From JADCCX01 sp031431475 (lineage in GTDB: Bacteria; Pseudomonadota; Alphaproteobacteria; Rhizobiales; Beijerinckiaceae), in contig JANPDL010000036.1 in the NCBI GenBank assembly GCA_031431475.1, positions 124,001 to 188,000 of the forward strand: 64,000 bases of DNA. The letters run 5' to 3'. The notes below the pieces were generated by a model. It was not told the origin of the DNA, did no database searches, and worked only from the letters and a program-made list of their open reading frames with translations. The translations under genes and the position numbers were made by a program. How positions within the stretch are numbered: the first letter of the stretch is position 1; each line of letters begins with the position of its first letter. This document shows, one piece after another, positions 25,237 through 32,551 of this stretch.

Positions 25237-26375
25237 CAGGCTGTCCTCTCGTATGTCGTGAAGGTGTCGGTGCCGTGGCGCTTTTCATTGAGCATCATGT
25301 AACGTGCCTTGTCGGCTAGTGCTGAAACAAGGCCTGGGAGCAACGCTGGAACGCCTTGCGCTCCGAGGCTGTGATCTGCCGTCGATATAATCACGACATC
25401 TGCCAGTGCAATTCTGGCCAATCCATCAGCCACAGTCGGCCCGCCTTCCGAGAAAATGCGTGTGATTCCCCTCAGTGCCAGAAGGCGCAACGCGGCTGCC
25501 AGATCGAGCCCGCCAGCGGCATCGCGTGCAACCCGCATGACTTCAACACCCCGCTCGCGCAAAACCAGTTCAGGCGCGGCGGGTGCGTCCTCCGCCGCAA
25601 CGACCCAGACAGGGATGTGTTGCGCCGTGGTGACCAGCGTCGACTCCAGAGGCAGACGAAGCCCGCTGTCGAGGATCACACGAACAGGAGAACTACTCTC
25701 CAGTCCTTGCAACCTGACGTTGAGTTGCGGATTATCAGACAACACTGTTCCGACACCTACCATGATAGCGTCGTGATTCGCCCGCAGCAGATGTACCTCG
25801 CGCATCGCTGCTTCTCCGCTTATCTGCAAGCGTCCGCCGCCCGTCAGCGCGCAAAAGCCATCGGCAGTCTGTGCAAGTTTCAAGGTCAGCATCGGTCGGC
25901 CCTGCTGCACACGCAGGATATGACCGCGGTGATCGCGCAGTGCTTCGGTATGCCCTGTGCCAACATGGACCTTCACGCCTGCGCTGCGCAGGAGGGCGTG
26001 GCCGATCCCGCTGATGTGGGGATTGGGATCATCGATGGCGGACACGACGCGGCGGATGCCTGAGAGTATGGTGTGTTCCAGGCAAGGCGTGCCACCGCGC
26101 ACCGAGCGGTGCGAACAGGGCTCCAGCGTGACATAGAGGGTTGCGCCAACGGCTTTCAAACCAGCCTCGGCCAGCGCAAGCGCTTCGGCATGGGGGCGAC
26201 CGCCGGGTTGTGTCGCGCCTCTTCCCACGACGATGCCATTTTTGACAATCAATGCGCCAACCGAAGGGTTCGGCCAGGTCCGGCCAAGGTTGGCGCGGCC
26301 AAGTTCAAGCGCTTCAGCCATGAACTGGTGGTCAAGGTCCGGATCGAAAACCGGATCCGTTGTCCAGCCCCTCAT
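25236..26375 (-). CDS. ribD: Bifunctional riboflavin biosynthesis protein RibD
   Basis: A 379-residue protein with an N-terminal cytidine-deaminase-like domain (about 1-150) and a C-terminal reductase domain (about 155-370). It deaminates and then reduces the pyrimidine made from GTP. Zinc ligands appear as HAEALALAEAG and TLEPCSH, followed by a later Cys. Between the two loop cysteines there are ten residues (PCSHRSVRGGTPC), where the common form PCSHHGRTPPC has eight, a two-residue insertion in the zinc loop. It overlaps ribB by four bases and ribE by one. Confidence 0.93.
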   Translation of the reverse strand: MRGWTTDPVFDPDLDHQFMAEALELGRANLGRTWPNPSVGALIVKNGIVVGRGATQPGGRPHAEALALAEAGLKAVGATLYVTLEPCSHRSVRGGTPCLEHTILSGIRRVVSAIDDPNPHISGIGHALLRSAGVKVHVGTGHTEALRDHRGHILRVQQGRPMLTLKLAQTADGFCALTGGGRLQISGEAAMREVHLLRANHDAIMVGVGTVLSDNPQLNVRLQGLESSSPVRVILDSGLRLPLESTLVTTAQHIPVWVVAAEDAPAAPELVLRERGVEVMRVARDAAGGLDLAAALRLLALRGITRIFSEGGPTVADGLARIALADVVIISTADHSLGAQGVPALLPGLVSALADKARYMMLNEKRHGTDTFTTYERTA

Positions 26376-27442
26376 TCCAGCGTGTCCGTGCCCGTAATCT
26401 CGATGCCGAAGCCTGAAAGGCCGGGGAAAGAGCGGCTGCTGGAGGAAAGATTGCGGATGGACTGCACACCGAGATCACGCAGGATCTGCGCCCCGACACC
26501 CACCTCGCGCCAGCGCTCGTTGCGCATGGCATCGGACGAGCCCAGATCCAGCGGCAATGCCGGGACGCCCGCAGTACCATCGCGGAGATAGACAATTACA
26601 CCGCTGCCCGCAGCCTTGAAGCGCTCCAGCGCCTTGCCGATCGCAGGTGGTGCCTGGAAAATGTCATTCATGATGTTGGGCTTGTGAAAGCGTGCCAATA
26701 CATTCTCGCCCTTGCCGATGCCGCCGTAGACGAAAGCGAGGTGATAGACCGGATCGAACGGGGTCTTGTAGGCATAACCCTGCATCATGCCGATGGGGCT
26801 CTCTACCGGGAACTGGCTGACACGCTCGACGAGTTTTTCGCGCGCCTGACGCCATGCGATCATGTCGGCGATGGTCACATGCTTGAGATTGTGCCTCGCG
26901 GTGAAATCCACGACCTGCTGTCCCTTGGTGACGGTGCCGTCGTCGTTCACCAGTTCGCAGATCACTCCGACCGGTGGCAATCCTGCCATGCGGCACAGGT
27001 CAACCGCAGCTTCGGTGTGGCCCGAGCGCATGAGGACGCCACCATCCTTTGCGATAAGCGGGAAGATGTGGCCGGGTCGGGCAAAGTCATTGGCACCGGC
27101 GTTCGGATTGGCGAGACCACGGCAAGTTGAGGTCCGCTCTTCCGCCGAGATGCCCGTGGTCATGCCGGGCTTGTAGTCGATGGAGACAGTGAAGGCCGTG
27201 GAATGGTTGGAATCATTGTGGGCCACCATCGGATCAAGCCGCAGGCGGCGTGCATCTTCCTGTGTGATAGGCGCGCAGACGATACCGGAGGTATGGCGCA
27301 CGATAAACGCCATCTTCTCCTGCGTGCAGAGCGTTGCGGCAACAATGAGATCGCCTTCGCCCTCGCGGTCATCATCGTCGGTGACGACAACGATTTCCCC
27401 GTTGGCAATGGCGTCGATGGCTTCCTGGACTCGGACTGGCAT
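26372..27442 (-). CDS. ribB: 3,4-dihydroxy-2-butanone 4-phosphate synthase with degenerate GTP cyclohydrolase II-like domain
   Basis: A 356-residue RibBA-like protein. The N-terminal RibB domain (about 1-200) has the acidic DDDDREGEGD loop and the THE-type/histidine residues expected (MRSGHTEAAVDL). The C-terminal region (about 205-356) aligns in position with RibA but lacks the cysteine-rich zinc motif of GTP cyclohydrolase II and its catalytic GDVFGS stretch. It therefore fits the RibBX form: DHBP synthase active, RibA-like part of unknown function. GTP cyclohydrolase II must then be encoded elsewhere. I see no FMN riboswitch in the 89 bp upstream. Confidence 0.9.
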   Translation of the reverse strand: MPVRVQEAIDAIANGEIVVVTDDDDREGEGDLIVAATLCTQEKMAFIVRHTSGIVCAPITQEDARRLRLDPMVAHNDSNHSTAFTVSIDYKPGMTTGISAEERTSTCRGLANPNAGANDFARPGHIFPLIAKDGGVLMRSGHTEAAVDLCRMAGLPPVGVICELVNDDGTVTKGQQVVDFTARHNLKHVTIADMIAWRQAREKLVERVSQFPVESPIGMMQGYAYKTPFDPVYHLAFVYGGIGKGENVLARFHKPNIMNDIFQAPPAIGKALERFKAAGSGVIVYLRDGTAGVPALPLDLGSSDAMRNERWREVGVGAQILRDLGVQSIRNLSSSSRSFPGLSGFGIEITGTDTLE

Positions 27443-27531
27443 GGCGTTTCAGATAGGGGCTGGTGTGACGGGCTGCAAGCAAAAGCAGCAGTGTAATACA
27501 GCCTGCTTCCACAAGCCGCGCTGGCAAAAAT

Positions 27532-28395
27532 TCAAAGCTTTTCGGGAACCAGCAGGTGGGATGGACGCACGAACTCCTCCTGTGCCGCGACCGTGACCAG
27601 TTCGCGCGAATTTGCGGCGGCGGTTTTGCGCAAAACGCCGTAGATCGATGATCCCGACAGTTGCAGCGCATCGGCGGCAGAGCCGGTGCGCAGCCAGTGC
27701 ACGAAAAACACGGCTGCAATCGCGTCTCCCGCGCCATTCACGCTGACATCGAGGAGTGGCGAGCGCAGCCGCCAGGTCTCGCCACCCGCCGACGCGATCA
27801 TGTCGATGGCATTGGCAGGTGTTTCCTCCGTGACAAGTGACGTCACCAGAATGACCTTGGGGCCGAGAGCATGTACGGCCTCTACCGCCTTCAGCGCCAA
27901 AGCGAGGGTCGGAGTTTCCATGCCTGCGAGATAATTCAGCTCGAACTGGTTCGGCGTGATGATATCGGCGGCTGGTACGGCGCGGCCCTTGACGAATTCC
28001 GGAACACCCGAACGCACGAAGATGCCCTTGCCGATATCGCCGATCACGGGATCGCAGCAATAGACCGCACCTGGCGTTGCCTCCCGCACGCGGGTCGCCG
28101 CAGCGAGGATGGCATGTCCGATGTCGGACGAGCCCATATAGCCCGAGAGAAGGCCATCGCATTCTGACAATTTGCCCAGAGCCGCGATACCGTCCACGAC
28201 CTCGTCGATCATCTGCCCGTCGTAGACGCGGCCCGACCAGCCCTGCTCGTAGCCCGTGTGGTTGGAGAACTGCACGGTGTGAATAGGCCAGACCTCGCAG
28301 CCCAGCCGCTGCATGGGAAAAACGGCAGAGGAATTGCCGACATGACCATAGGCAACATGCGACTGGATGGAGAGGATATTCAGCGGGCGTGACAT
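27532..28395 (-). CDS. pdxY: Pyridoxal kinase PdxY
   Basis: A 287-residue ribokinase-family enzyme that phosphorylates pyridoxal for vitamin B6 salvage. LSIQSHVAYGHVGNSSAVFP at the N-terminus is the PdxY hallmark. The phosphate-binding VNGAGDAIAA with the catalytic Asp lies near residue 225. Length is normal. It ends 89 bp before the ribB start on the same strand, so coexpression with the flavin genes is possible. The solute-binding protein gene lies four bases upstream. Confidence 0.93.
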   Translation of the reverse strand: MSRPLNILSIQSHVAYGHVGNSSAVFPMQRLGCEVWPIHTVQFSNHTGYEQGWSGRVYDGQMIDEVVDGIAALGKLSECDGLLSGYMGSSDIGHAILAAATRVREATPGAVYCCDPVIGDIGKGIFVRSGVPEFVKGRAVPAADIITPNQFELNYLAGMETPTLALALKAVEAVHALGPKVILVTSLVTEETPANAIDMIASAGGETWRLRSPLLDVSVNGAGDAIAAVFFVHWLRTGSAADALQLSGSSIYGVLRKTAAANSRELVTVAAQEEFVRPSHLLVPEKL

Positions 28396-28399
28396 CAGA

Positions 28400-29383
28400 T
28401 CAATTGGCCTTGATGCCCAGCTCCCTGATCAGCTTGCCCCATTTATCGGTCTCGCTTTTGAGAAAAGCGCCGAGCTCCTCCGGCGTGCTGCCGACGGCCT
28501 CGCCACCCAGTGCGGCCAGCTTCGTCTTGGTGCCCTCATGGGCGAGCGCGCGTTTTGTGTCTGCGTTGATGCGGTCAATAATGGAGCGCGGCGTGCCTTT
28601 CGGCACAAAGAAGGCAAACCACGATGTCACGTCGTAGCCTGGCACGACCTCCCCGATCGGCTGCAGATCGGGCGCATGAACAGAGCGTTTGGCGGTCGTG
28701 ATGCCAAGCCCTTTCAGCGCGCCGGCCTGCACCTGGGGGAGTGTCGAGGTGATGTTGTCGAAGATCACGTCGACCTGGCCAGCGAGAATATCCTGCACCG
28801 CCAGCGCCGCCCCCCGGTATGGCACATGCTGCATTTTGGCTCCGGTGAGTTTTTGAAAGATTTCGCCCGCAAGATGCACGGAGGTGCCGATGCCCGACGA
28901 AGCATAGGTTACTTTTCCGGGATTCGCCTTGGCGTAGGCCACAAACTCCTGCACGTTGTTGTAAGGCACATGCTTTCCCGCGACCAGGATGTTGGGCACC
29001 ATGGCGATCAGCGTCGCGGGCTCGAAATCCTTGATCGGATCATAGGTCATTGAAGAGTAGAGCGCAGGGTTGGCCGCCATGCCGAATGAGGCGATCAGGA
29101 TATTGTCGCCATCCGGTGCGGCCCTCGCGACCTGTTCTGCGCCGATGTTACCGCCGGCACCGCCTTTGTTCTCCACGACGACGCGAGCACCCCAGTATTC
29201 GCCCAGACGTTCGGCCATGATGCGACCCAGGACATCGGTAGCACCCGCCGGGGGAAACGGAACCGTAATCTTGATATTGCGGCCCGCAGGCCATGTGCTC
29301 TGGCCCCGGACACTCGCCGGGGTGGCCATGAAGGCTGCGGATGACGCCACGAAAAGACGCCGATTGATGATAGAATTCGTCAT
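28400..29383 (-). CDS. Bug/TctC-family periplasmic solute-binding protein
   Basis: A 327-residue tripartite-tricarboxylate-transporter receptor. An N-terminal signal with Arg-Arg (RRLFVASSAAFMATPASVRG) precedes the mature domain, which carries ITVPFPPAGATDVLGRIMAE, characteristic of the Bug family. These proteins bind small carboxylates in the periplasm. No tctA or tctB membrane genes are adjacent, so it is an orphan receptor, as is common in this family. The start is MTNSIINRR; a longer frame exists upstream. Confidence 0.9.
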   Translation of the reverse strand: MTNSIINRRLFVASSAAFMATPASVRGQSTWPAGRNIKITVPFPPAGATDVLGRIMAERLGEYWGARVVVENKGGAGGNIGAEQVARAAPDGDNILIASFGMAANPALYSSMTYDPIKDFEPATLIAMVPNILVAGKHVPYNNVQEFVAYAKANPGKVTYASSGIGTSVHLAGEIFQKLTGAKMQHVPYRGAALAVQDILAGQVDVIFDNITSTLPQVQAGALKGLGITTAKRSVHAPDLQPIGEVVPGYDVTSWFAFFVPKGTPRSIIDRINADTKRALAHEGTKTKLAALGGEAVGSTPEELGAFLKSETDKWGKLIRELGIKAN

Positions 29384-29445
29384 GATCCCCCCTGATTTAT
29401 CGTTGATTGCCGGAAACATACCGCTGCTTTTGGAAAAGCGGCAAC

Positions 29446-29473
29446 AAAAAAGCCGCCTTGCGGCGGCTTTTTC
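29446..29473 (-). terminator. Rho-independent terminator downstream of rplS
   Basis: AAAAAGCCGCC and GGCGGCTTTTT form an eleven-base-pair stem around a TTGC loop, with an extra A-run giving U-rich ends in both directions. It lies 20 bases beyond the rplS stop and separates the ribosomal cluster from the solute-binding protein gene. Confidence 0.9.
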
Positions 29474-29493
29474 AAAACGGGTTGATCGAACGA

Positions 29494-29877
29494 TCAGGCG
29501 CTGGGCTTCTTGTCCACGGGTTTGTTGACCTGGCGCTCGGCGATGCGGGCCGACTTACCGCGACGATCACGCAGGTAATACAGCTTGGCGCGGCGCACCT
29601 TGCCGGTGCGGATCACCTTGATGCTGTCGATCATGGGGGAGTGGACTGGGAACACGCGTTCCACGCCTTCGCCATAGGAAATCTTGCGAACCGTGAAGCT
29701 CTCCTGGATGCCGCCGCCTGAGCGGGCAATGCAGACGCCTTCATAGGCCTGAACGCGCTTGCGCTCGCCTTCGACGACCTTGACGTTGACGACAACAGTG
29801 TCGCCCGGCTGGAATGGGGGGATGATCTTGCCAAGCTTGGCAATCTGCTCTTTTTCGAGCGTCTGGATGATGTTCAT
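29494..29877 (-). CDS. rplS: 50S ribosomal protein L19
   Basis: A 127-residue L19 of usual length with IPPFQPGDTVVVNVKVVEG near the start and the conserved RRAKLYYLRDRRGKSARI near the C-terminus. L19 lies at the interface of the two ribosomal subunits. It closes the rpsP-rimM-trmD-rplS cluster and is followed by a strong terminator. The usual direct trmD-rplS junction is interrupted here by a small secreted-protein gene. Confidence 0.97.
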   Translation of the reverse strand: MNIIQTLEKEQIAKLGKIIPPFQPGDTVVVNVKVVEGERKRVQAYEGVCIARSGGGIQESFTVRKISYGEGVERVFPVHSPMIDSIKVIRTGKVRRAKLYYLRDRRGKSARIAERQVNKPVDKKPSA

Positions 29878-30009
29878 AGTGGAAAACCTTTTTCCGTTTC
29901 GGCTCTATGGCCTGAGCGCTTCGGGACGCTTTTTTGAGTTAAGCGGTGCGCATACAGCAAGAGGTGATTGATGTCGATGCTGAAAATACCCGCGATGCAG
30001 GTCGGCCGT

Positions 30010-30348
30010 TCAATCCGGGAACGGCAATCCACCTCTGAGACCAATGCTGCGTGCACCAAGCTGGCCAACGCCTGTGTCTGACAGCCAGCGACCCTCGGCG
30101 CAGTGAATGCCCATTTGGTCAGTTGCGCATTTTGAATAGACCGCTGTCGATTTCTGCCCTCGCGCGTGATTGAAGGTCATCAGCAGCTTCTGGCCGTCGA
30201 AGCTGGCCGTGCACCCCTTGTATTGCGAATTGGTGCCGCATGAAATCGGCGCGTCTGTGAAGCTCTGCGCCCATGCGGGCAGGTGGCCCAGCAGCATCAA
30301 TGCGGTAATTCTCGCCAGAATGGCTTTCAGTTCCGGTGCGCTGAACAC
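30010..30348 (-). CDS. Small secreted four-cysteine protein, unknown function
   Basis: A 112-residue predicted exported protein. I place the start at GTG 30348 because GGAGG lies six bases upstream of it on the minus strand; an ATG 11 codons earlier is the alternative. A hydrophobic signal ends near LPAWAQS. The mature part of about 80 residues has four cysteines (ISCGTN, YKGCTA, SKCATD, IHCAEG), likely two disulfides, and no recognised domain. It lies between trmD and rplS on the same strand, an unusual position for a secreted protein. Confidence 0.62.
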   Translation of the reverse strand: MFSAPELKAILARITALMLLGHLPAWAQSFTDAPISCGTNSQYKGCTASFDGQKLLMTFNHARGQKSTAVYSKCATDQMGIHCAEGRWLSDTGVGQLGARSIGLRGGLPFPD

Positions 30349-30396
30349 GGCTGCCCTCCACGCGCCTCCAGCGCGGTTCAAACAGCACTCTACGCA

Positions 30397-31095
30397 CTAC
30401 AACTTAAGGTTGTGTTTCTTGCGCATATCCGGTCGGCGCGCGGTTGTAATCGCCTCGGCCTGCGCACGCCGCCACGCTGCAATCTTCGCGTGATCGCCCG
30501 ACAGCAGGATCTCTGGAATCGGCTGGCCCTCCCATTCGCGGGGGCGCGTGTAATGCGGATATTCCAGCAGGCCATTCTCGTGGCTTTCATCTGATGCCGA
30601 ATCCAGCTTGCCCATGACGCCCGGAATAAGGCGCACACAGACATCCAGCAGCGTCTGCGCCGCCACCTCGCCACCCGACAGCACATAATCGCCCAGCGAG
30701 ACCTCCTGCAGGTTGCGCCCAGCGATCACCCGCTCGTCCACACCCTCGAAGCGGCCACAGATGATGACCACGCCGGGACCCACTGACAGCGCACGCGCCT
30801 CGGCCTGAGTGAACAGCCGTCCGCGCGGTGACATCAGCAGGCGCGGGCGGGGGTCATCGGCGTGGGAGGCGGCATCAATCGCAGCGGCCAGCACATCCGC
30901 CTTCAGCACCATGCCGACACCGCCACCCGCCGGTGTGTCATCGACAACGCGGTGTTTGCCATGACCATGATCGCGGATTTGCCGGGCTTCAAGCTGCCAC
31001 AGGCCGTTGGTCAGCGCTTCGCCCGCGAGAGAATGGCCGAGCGTGCCGGGAAACATCTCGGGATAAAGCGTGAGGATGGTGGCGCGGAAGGTCAT
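30397..31095 (-). CDS. trmD: tRNA (guanine-37-N1)-methyltransferase TrmD
   Basis: A 232-residue SPOUT-class enzyme that methylates G37 next to the anticodon and prevents frameshifting. The knotted AdoMet site is visible in IICGRFEGVDERVI and SLGDYVLSGGE, and the N-terminal ATILTLYPEMFPG is typical. The C-terminal part (PHYTRPREWEGQPIPEILLSGDH) is also conserved. The gene lies downstream of rimM, with a palindromic element between them. Confidence 0.96.
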   Translation of the reverse strand: MTFRATILTLYPEMFPGTLGHSLAGEALTNGLWQLEARQIRDHGHGKHRVVDDTPAGGGVGMVLKADVLAAAIDAASHADDPRPRLLMSPRGRLFTQAEARALSVGPGVVIICGRFEGVDERVIAGRNLQEVSLGDYVLSGGEVAAQTLLDVCVRLIPGVMGKLDSASDESHENGLLEYPHYTRPREWEGQPIPEILLSGDHAKIAAWRRAQAEAITTARRPDMRKKHNLKL

Positions 31096-31130
31096 GGGTT
31101 TGGCTTAGCATATGTCGGTGAAGCGCCAAC

Positions 31131-31249
31131 CCTTCTCCCTTGGGAGAAGGTGGTCGCCTCTTGGCGGCCGGATGAGGGTGAATCCCTGAACTTTGGGATT
31201 TACCCTCATCAGTCAGGCTCCGCCTGCCAGCTTCTCCCGAGGGAGAAGC
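31131..31249. repeat. Dispersed palindromic element, copy between rimM and trmD
   Basis: Two small outer hairpins (CCTTCTCCC-TT-GGGAGAAGG and CTTCTCCC-GA-GGGAGAAG) flank an inner inverted pair (GGATGAGGGTGAATCCC with GGGATTTACCCTCATC) and a GCCTCTTGGCGGC hairpin. The same layout occurs at 48286-48404, and a solo outer hairpin at 3678-3697. It sits inside an essential operon without separating the genes' strands. Confidence 0.8.
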
Positions 31250-31257
31250 GAGAGCGC

Positions 31258-31776
31258 TCACCCCCCGCCCTTCACTTCCACCACATCCGGCATGGTCACG
31301 ACCAGACGCCCGCCCGTGATGTCCACGACAGGCACGTTGATTTTCGTGAAACCCAGCGTGATGTGCGGGCCTTTCTCAGTGCGGATATCGAGAATATCAC
31401 CCGCGCCGAAATCATGCACGGCGGATACATGGCCGATGAGCGTGCCGTCCGCCGTTTCGCAGCGCAGGCCCATCAGGTCGATGTGATAGAAATCATCCTC
31501 GTCATCCGTGGGCGGCAGCTTGTCGCGCGTCACGGCCAGCGTCTGGAATTTCAGCGCTTCGGCCGCGTTGCGGTCGTTGACGCCTTCCAGCTTGACGATG
31601 ACGACCTCGCCGCCTTGCCGCACGCTCTTGATCTTGAGCTTGCGGCCATCAGGCAGTGTGACCGGTCCGTAGCCGCCGATGCCCAGCGGATCAGCGGTGG
31701 AGGATTTGACACGCACCTCACCCTTGACGCCATGCGGCGCGCCGATGACACCAAGGATGATAAGGGGTGAGGTCAC
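31258..31776 (-). CDS. rimM: Ribosome maturation factor RimM
   Basis: A 172-residue RimM. The N-terminal barrel (ILGVIGAPHGVKGEVRVKS) binds ribosomal protein S19. The PRC barrel in the C-terminal half carries DFGAGDILDI and a final GGRLVVTMPDVV stretch. It assists 30S head assembly. It starts four bases inside the rpsP stop (ATGA), so the pair is translationally coupled. Confidence 0.95.
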   Translation of the reverse strand: MTSPLIILGVIGAPHGVKGEVRVKSSTADPLGIGGYGPVTLPDGRKLKIKSVRQGGEVVIVKLEGVNDRNAAEALKFQTLAVTRDKLPPTDDEDDFYHIDLMGLRCETADGTLIGHVSAVHDFGAGDILDIRTEKGPHITLGFTKINVPVVDITGGRLVVTMPDVVEVKGGG

Positions 31777-32183
31777 TCAGCGGCAGCTTCAGCCGCTGGC
31801 TCGGGAGCCGGTGCAGGAGCCGGTGCCGCCAGCGCAGCAGCCTTGGCGTCTTCCTTCTTGATCTTCGCAGCGGCGCGCTCGACAGCCTTCTGGCCAGGTT
31901 CGGCGCTCTTGGGGTTGTTGCGGGCGGGACGCTTGAGCAGGCCTGCCGCATCAAGGAAGCGCAGCACGCGGTCGGTGGGCTGTGCGCCCTTGGCGAGCCA
32001 GCTCTTCGCGGCTTCGAGATCGAGGATCACGCGCTCGGCCGAATCCTTCGGCTTCATCGGATCGAAGGTGCCGATCTTGTCGATGAAACGGCCATCGCGC
32101 GGCGCTGTCGCCTCGGCAATGACGATCTTGTAGAACGGGCGCTTCTTGGCGCCAGCGCGGGCGAGGCGGATTTTAACGGGCAT
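31773..32183 (-). CDS. rpsP: 30S ribosomal protein S16
   Basis: A 136-residue S16. The conserved core of about 80 residues starts MPVKIRLARAGAKKRPFY and includes GRFIDKIGTFDP. It is extended by an Ala/Lys/Pro-rich tail of about 45 residues, common in alphaproteobacteria. The ATG shares a base with the stop codon of the small upstream gene (32183), so its translation is coupled to an accessory protein gene rather than directly to ffh. Confidence 0.97.
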   Translation of the reverse strand: MPVKIRLARAGAKKRPFYKIVIAEATAPRDGRFIDKIGTFDPMKPKDSAERVILDLEAAKSWLAKGAQPTDRVLRFLDAAGLLKRPARNNPKSAEPGQKAVERAAAKIKKEDAKAAALAAPAPAPAPEPAAEAAAE

Positions 32184-32551
32184 CAGGTGGTTCCTTTTGG
32201 TTGTTTTCGGTGAGGTAATTCATTGAAGACGGACATCATTTGAACCCGCCCATTTTCCAGCATGAAAGTATTGATGGCAGCAGACAATTTTTGACGAAGC
32301 GCAGCCAACTCGCCATCATCAAGATTCAATTCACGCTTCAGCCGCGTTGCAGCTGTGCTGTTGTAAATAATACCATCAGCTCCAACCATTACGTTGTCGA
32401 TGACGGACAATCGGGATCGAAAGCTATTTGCCTTTGAGCCATAGATAATCATTTCGATCAATTCTGTCGCAACTCGAGACTTTATGTTTTCCTCAAATTT
32501 TTCAACGATTTGAATTGCATAATGTCTGCGTCGGAATAGAAGATGAAACAT
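32183..32551 (-). CDS. Unrecognised AT-rich small protein between ffh and rpsP
   Basis: A 122-residue protein I do not recognise. Its ATG overlaps the ffh stop (TAATG at 32549-32553, minus strand) and its TGA overlaps the rpsP ATG, so it is coupled at both ends. It is visibly AT-richer than its neighbours, which suggests later insertion. The stretch IIYGSKANSFRSRLSVIDNV is reminiscent of the GS...D-x-D motif of MNT-type nucleotidyltransferases, with the first Asp replaced by Val; this is weak and may be chance. The remainder is helical and charged, without membrane segments or signal. Confidence 0.65.
   Translation of the reverse strand: MFHLLFRRRHYAIQIVEKFEENIKSRVATELIEMIIYGSKANSFRSRLSVIDNVMVGADGIIYNSTAATRLKRELNLDDGELAALRQKLSAAINTFMLENGRVQMMSVFNELPHRKQPKGTT

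Noticed and set aside
27443..27531. FMN riboswitch upstream of ribB
   Set aside because: The gap is only 89 bp and none of the conserved RFN-element segments is visible.
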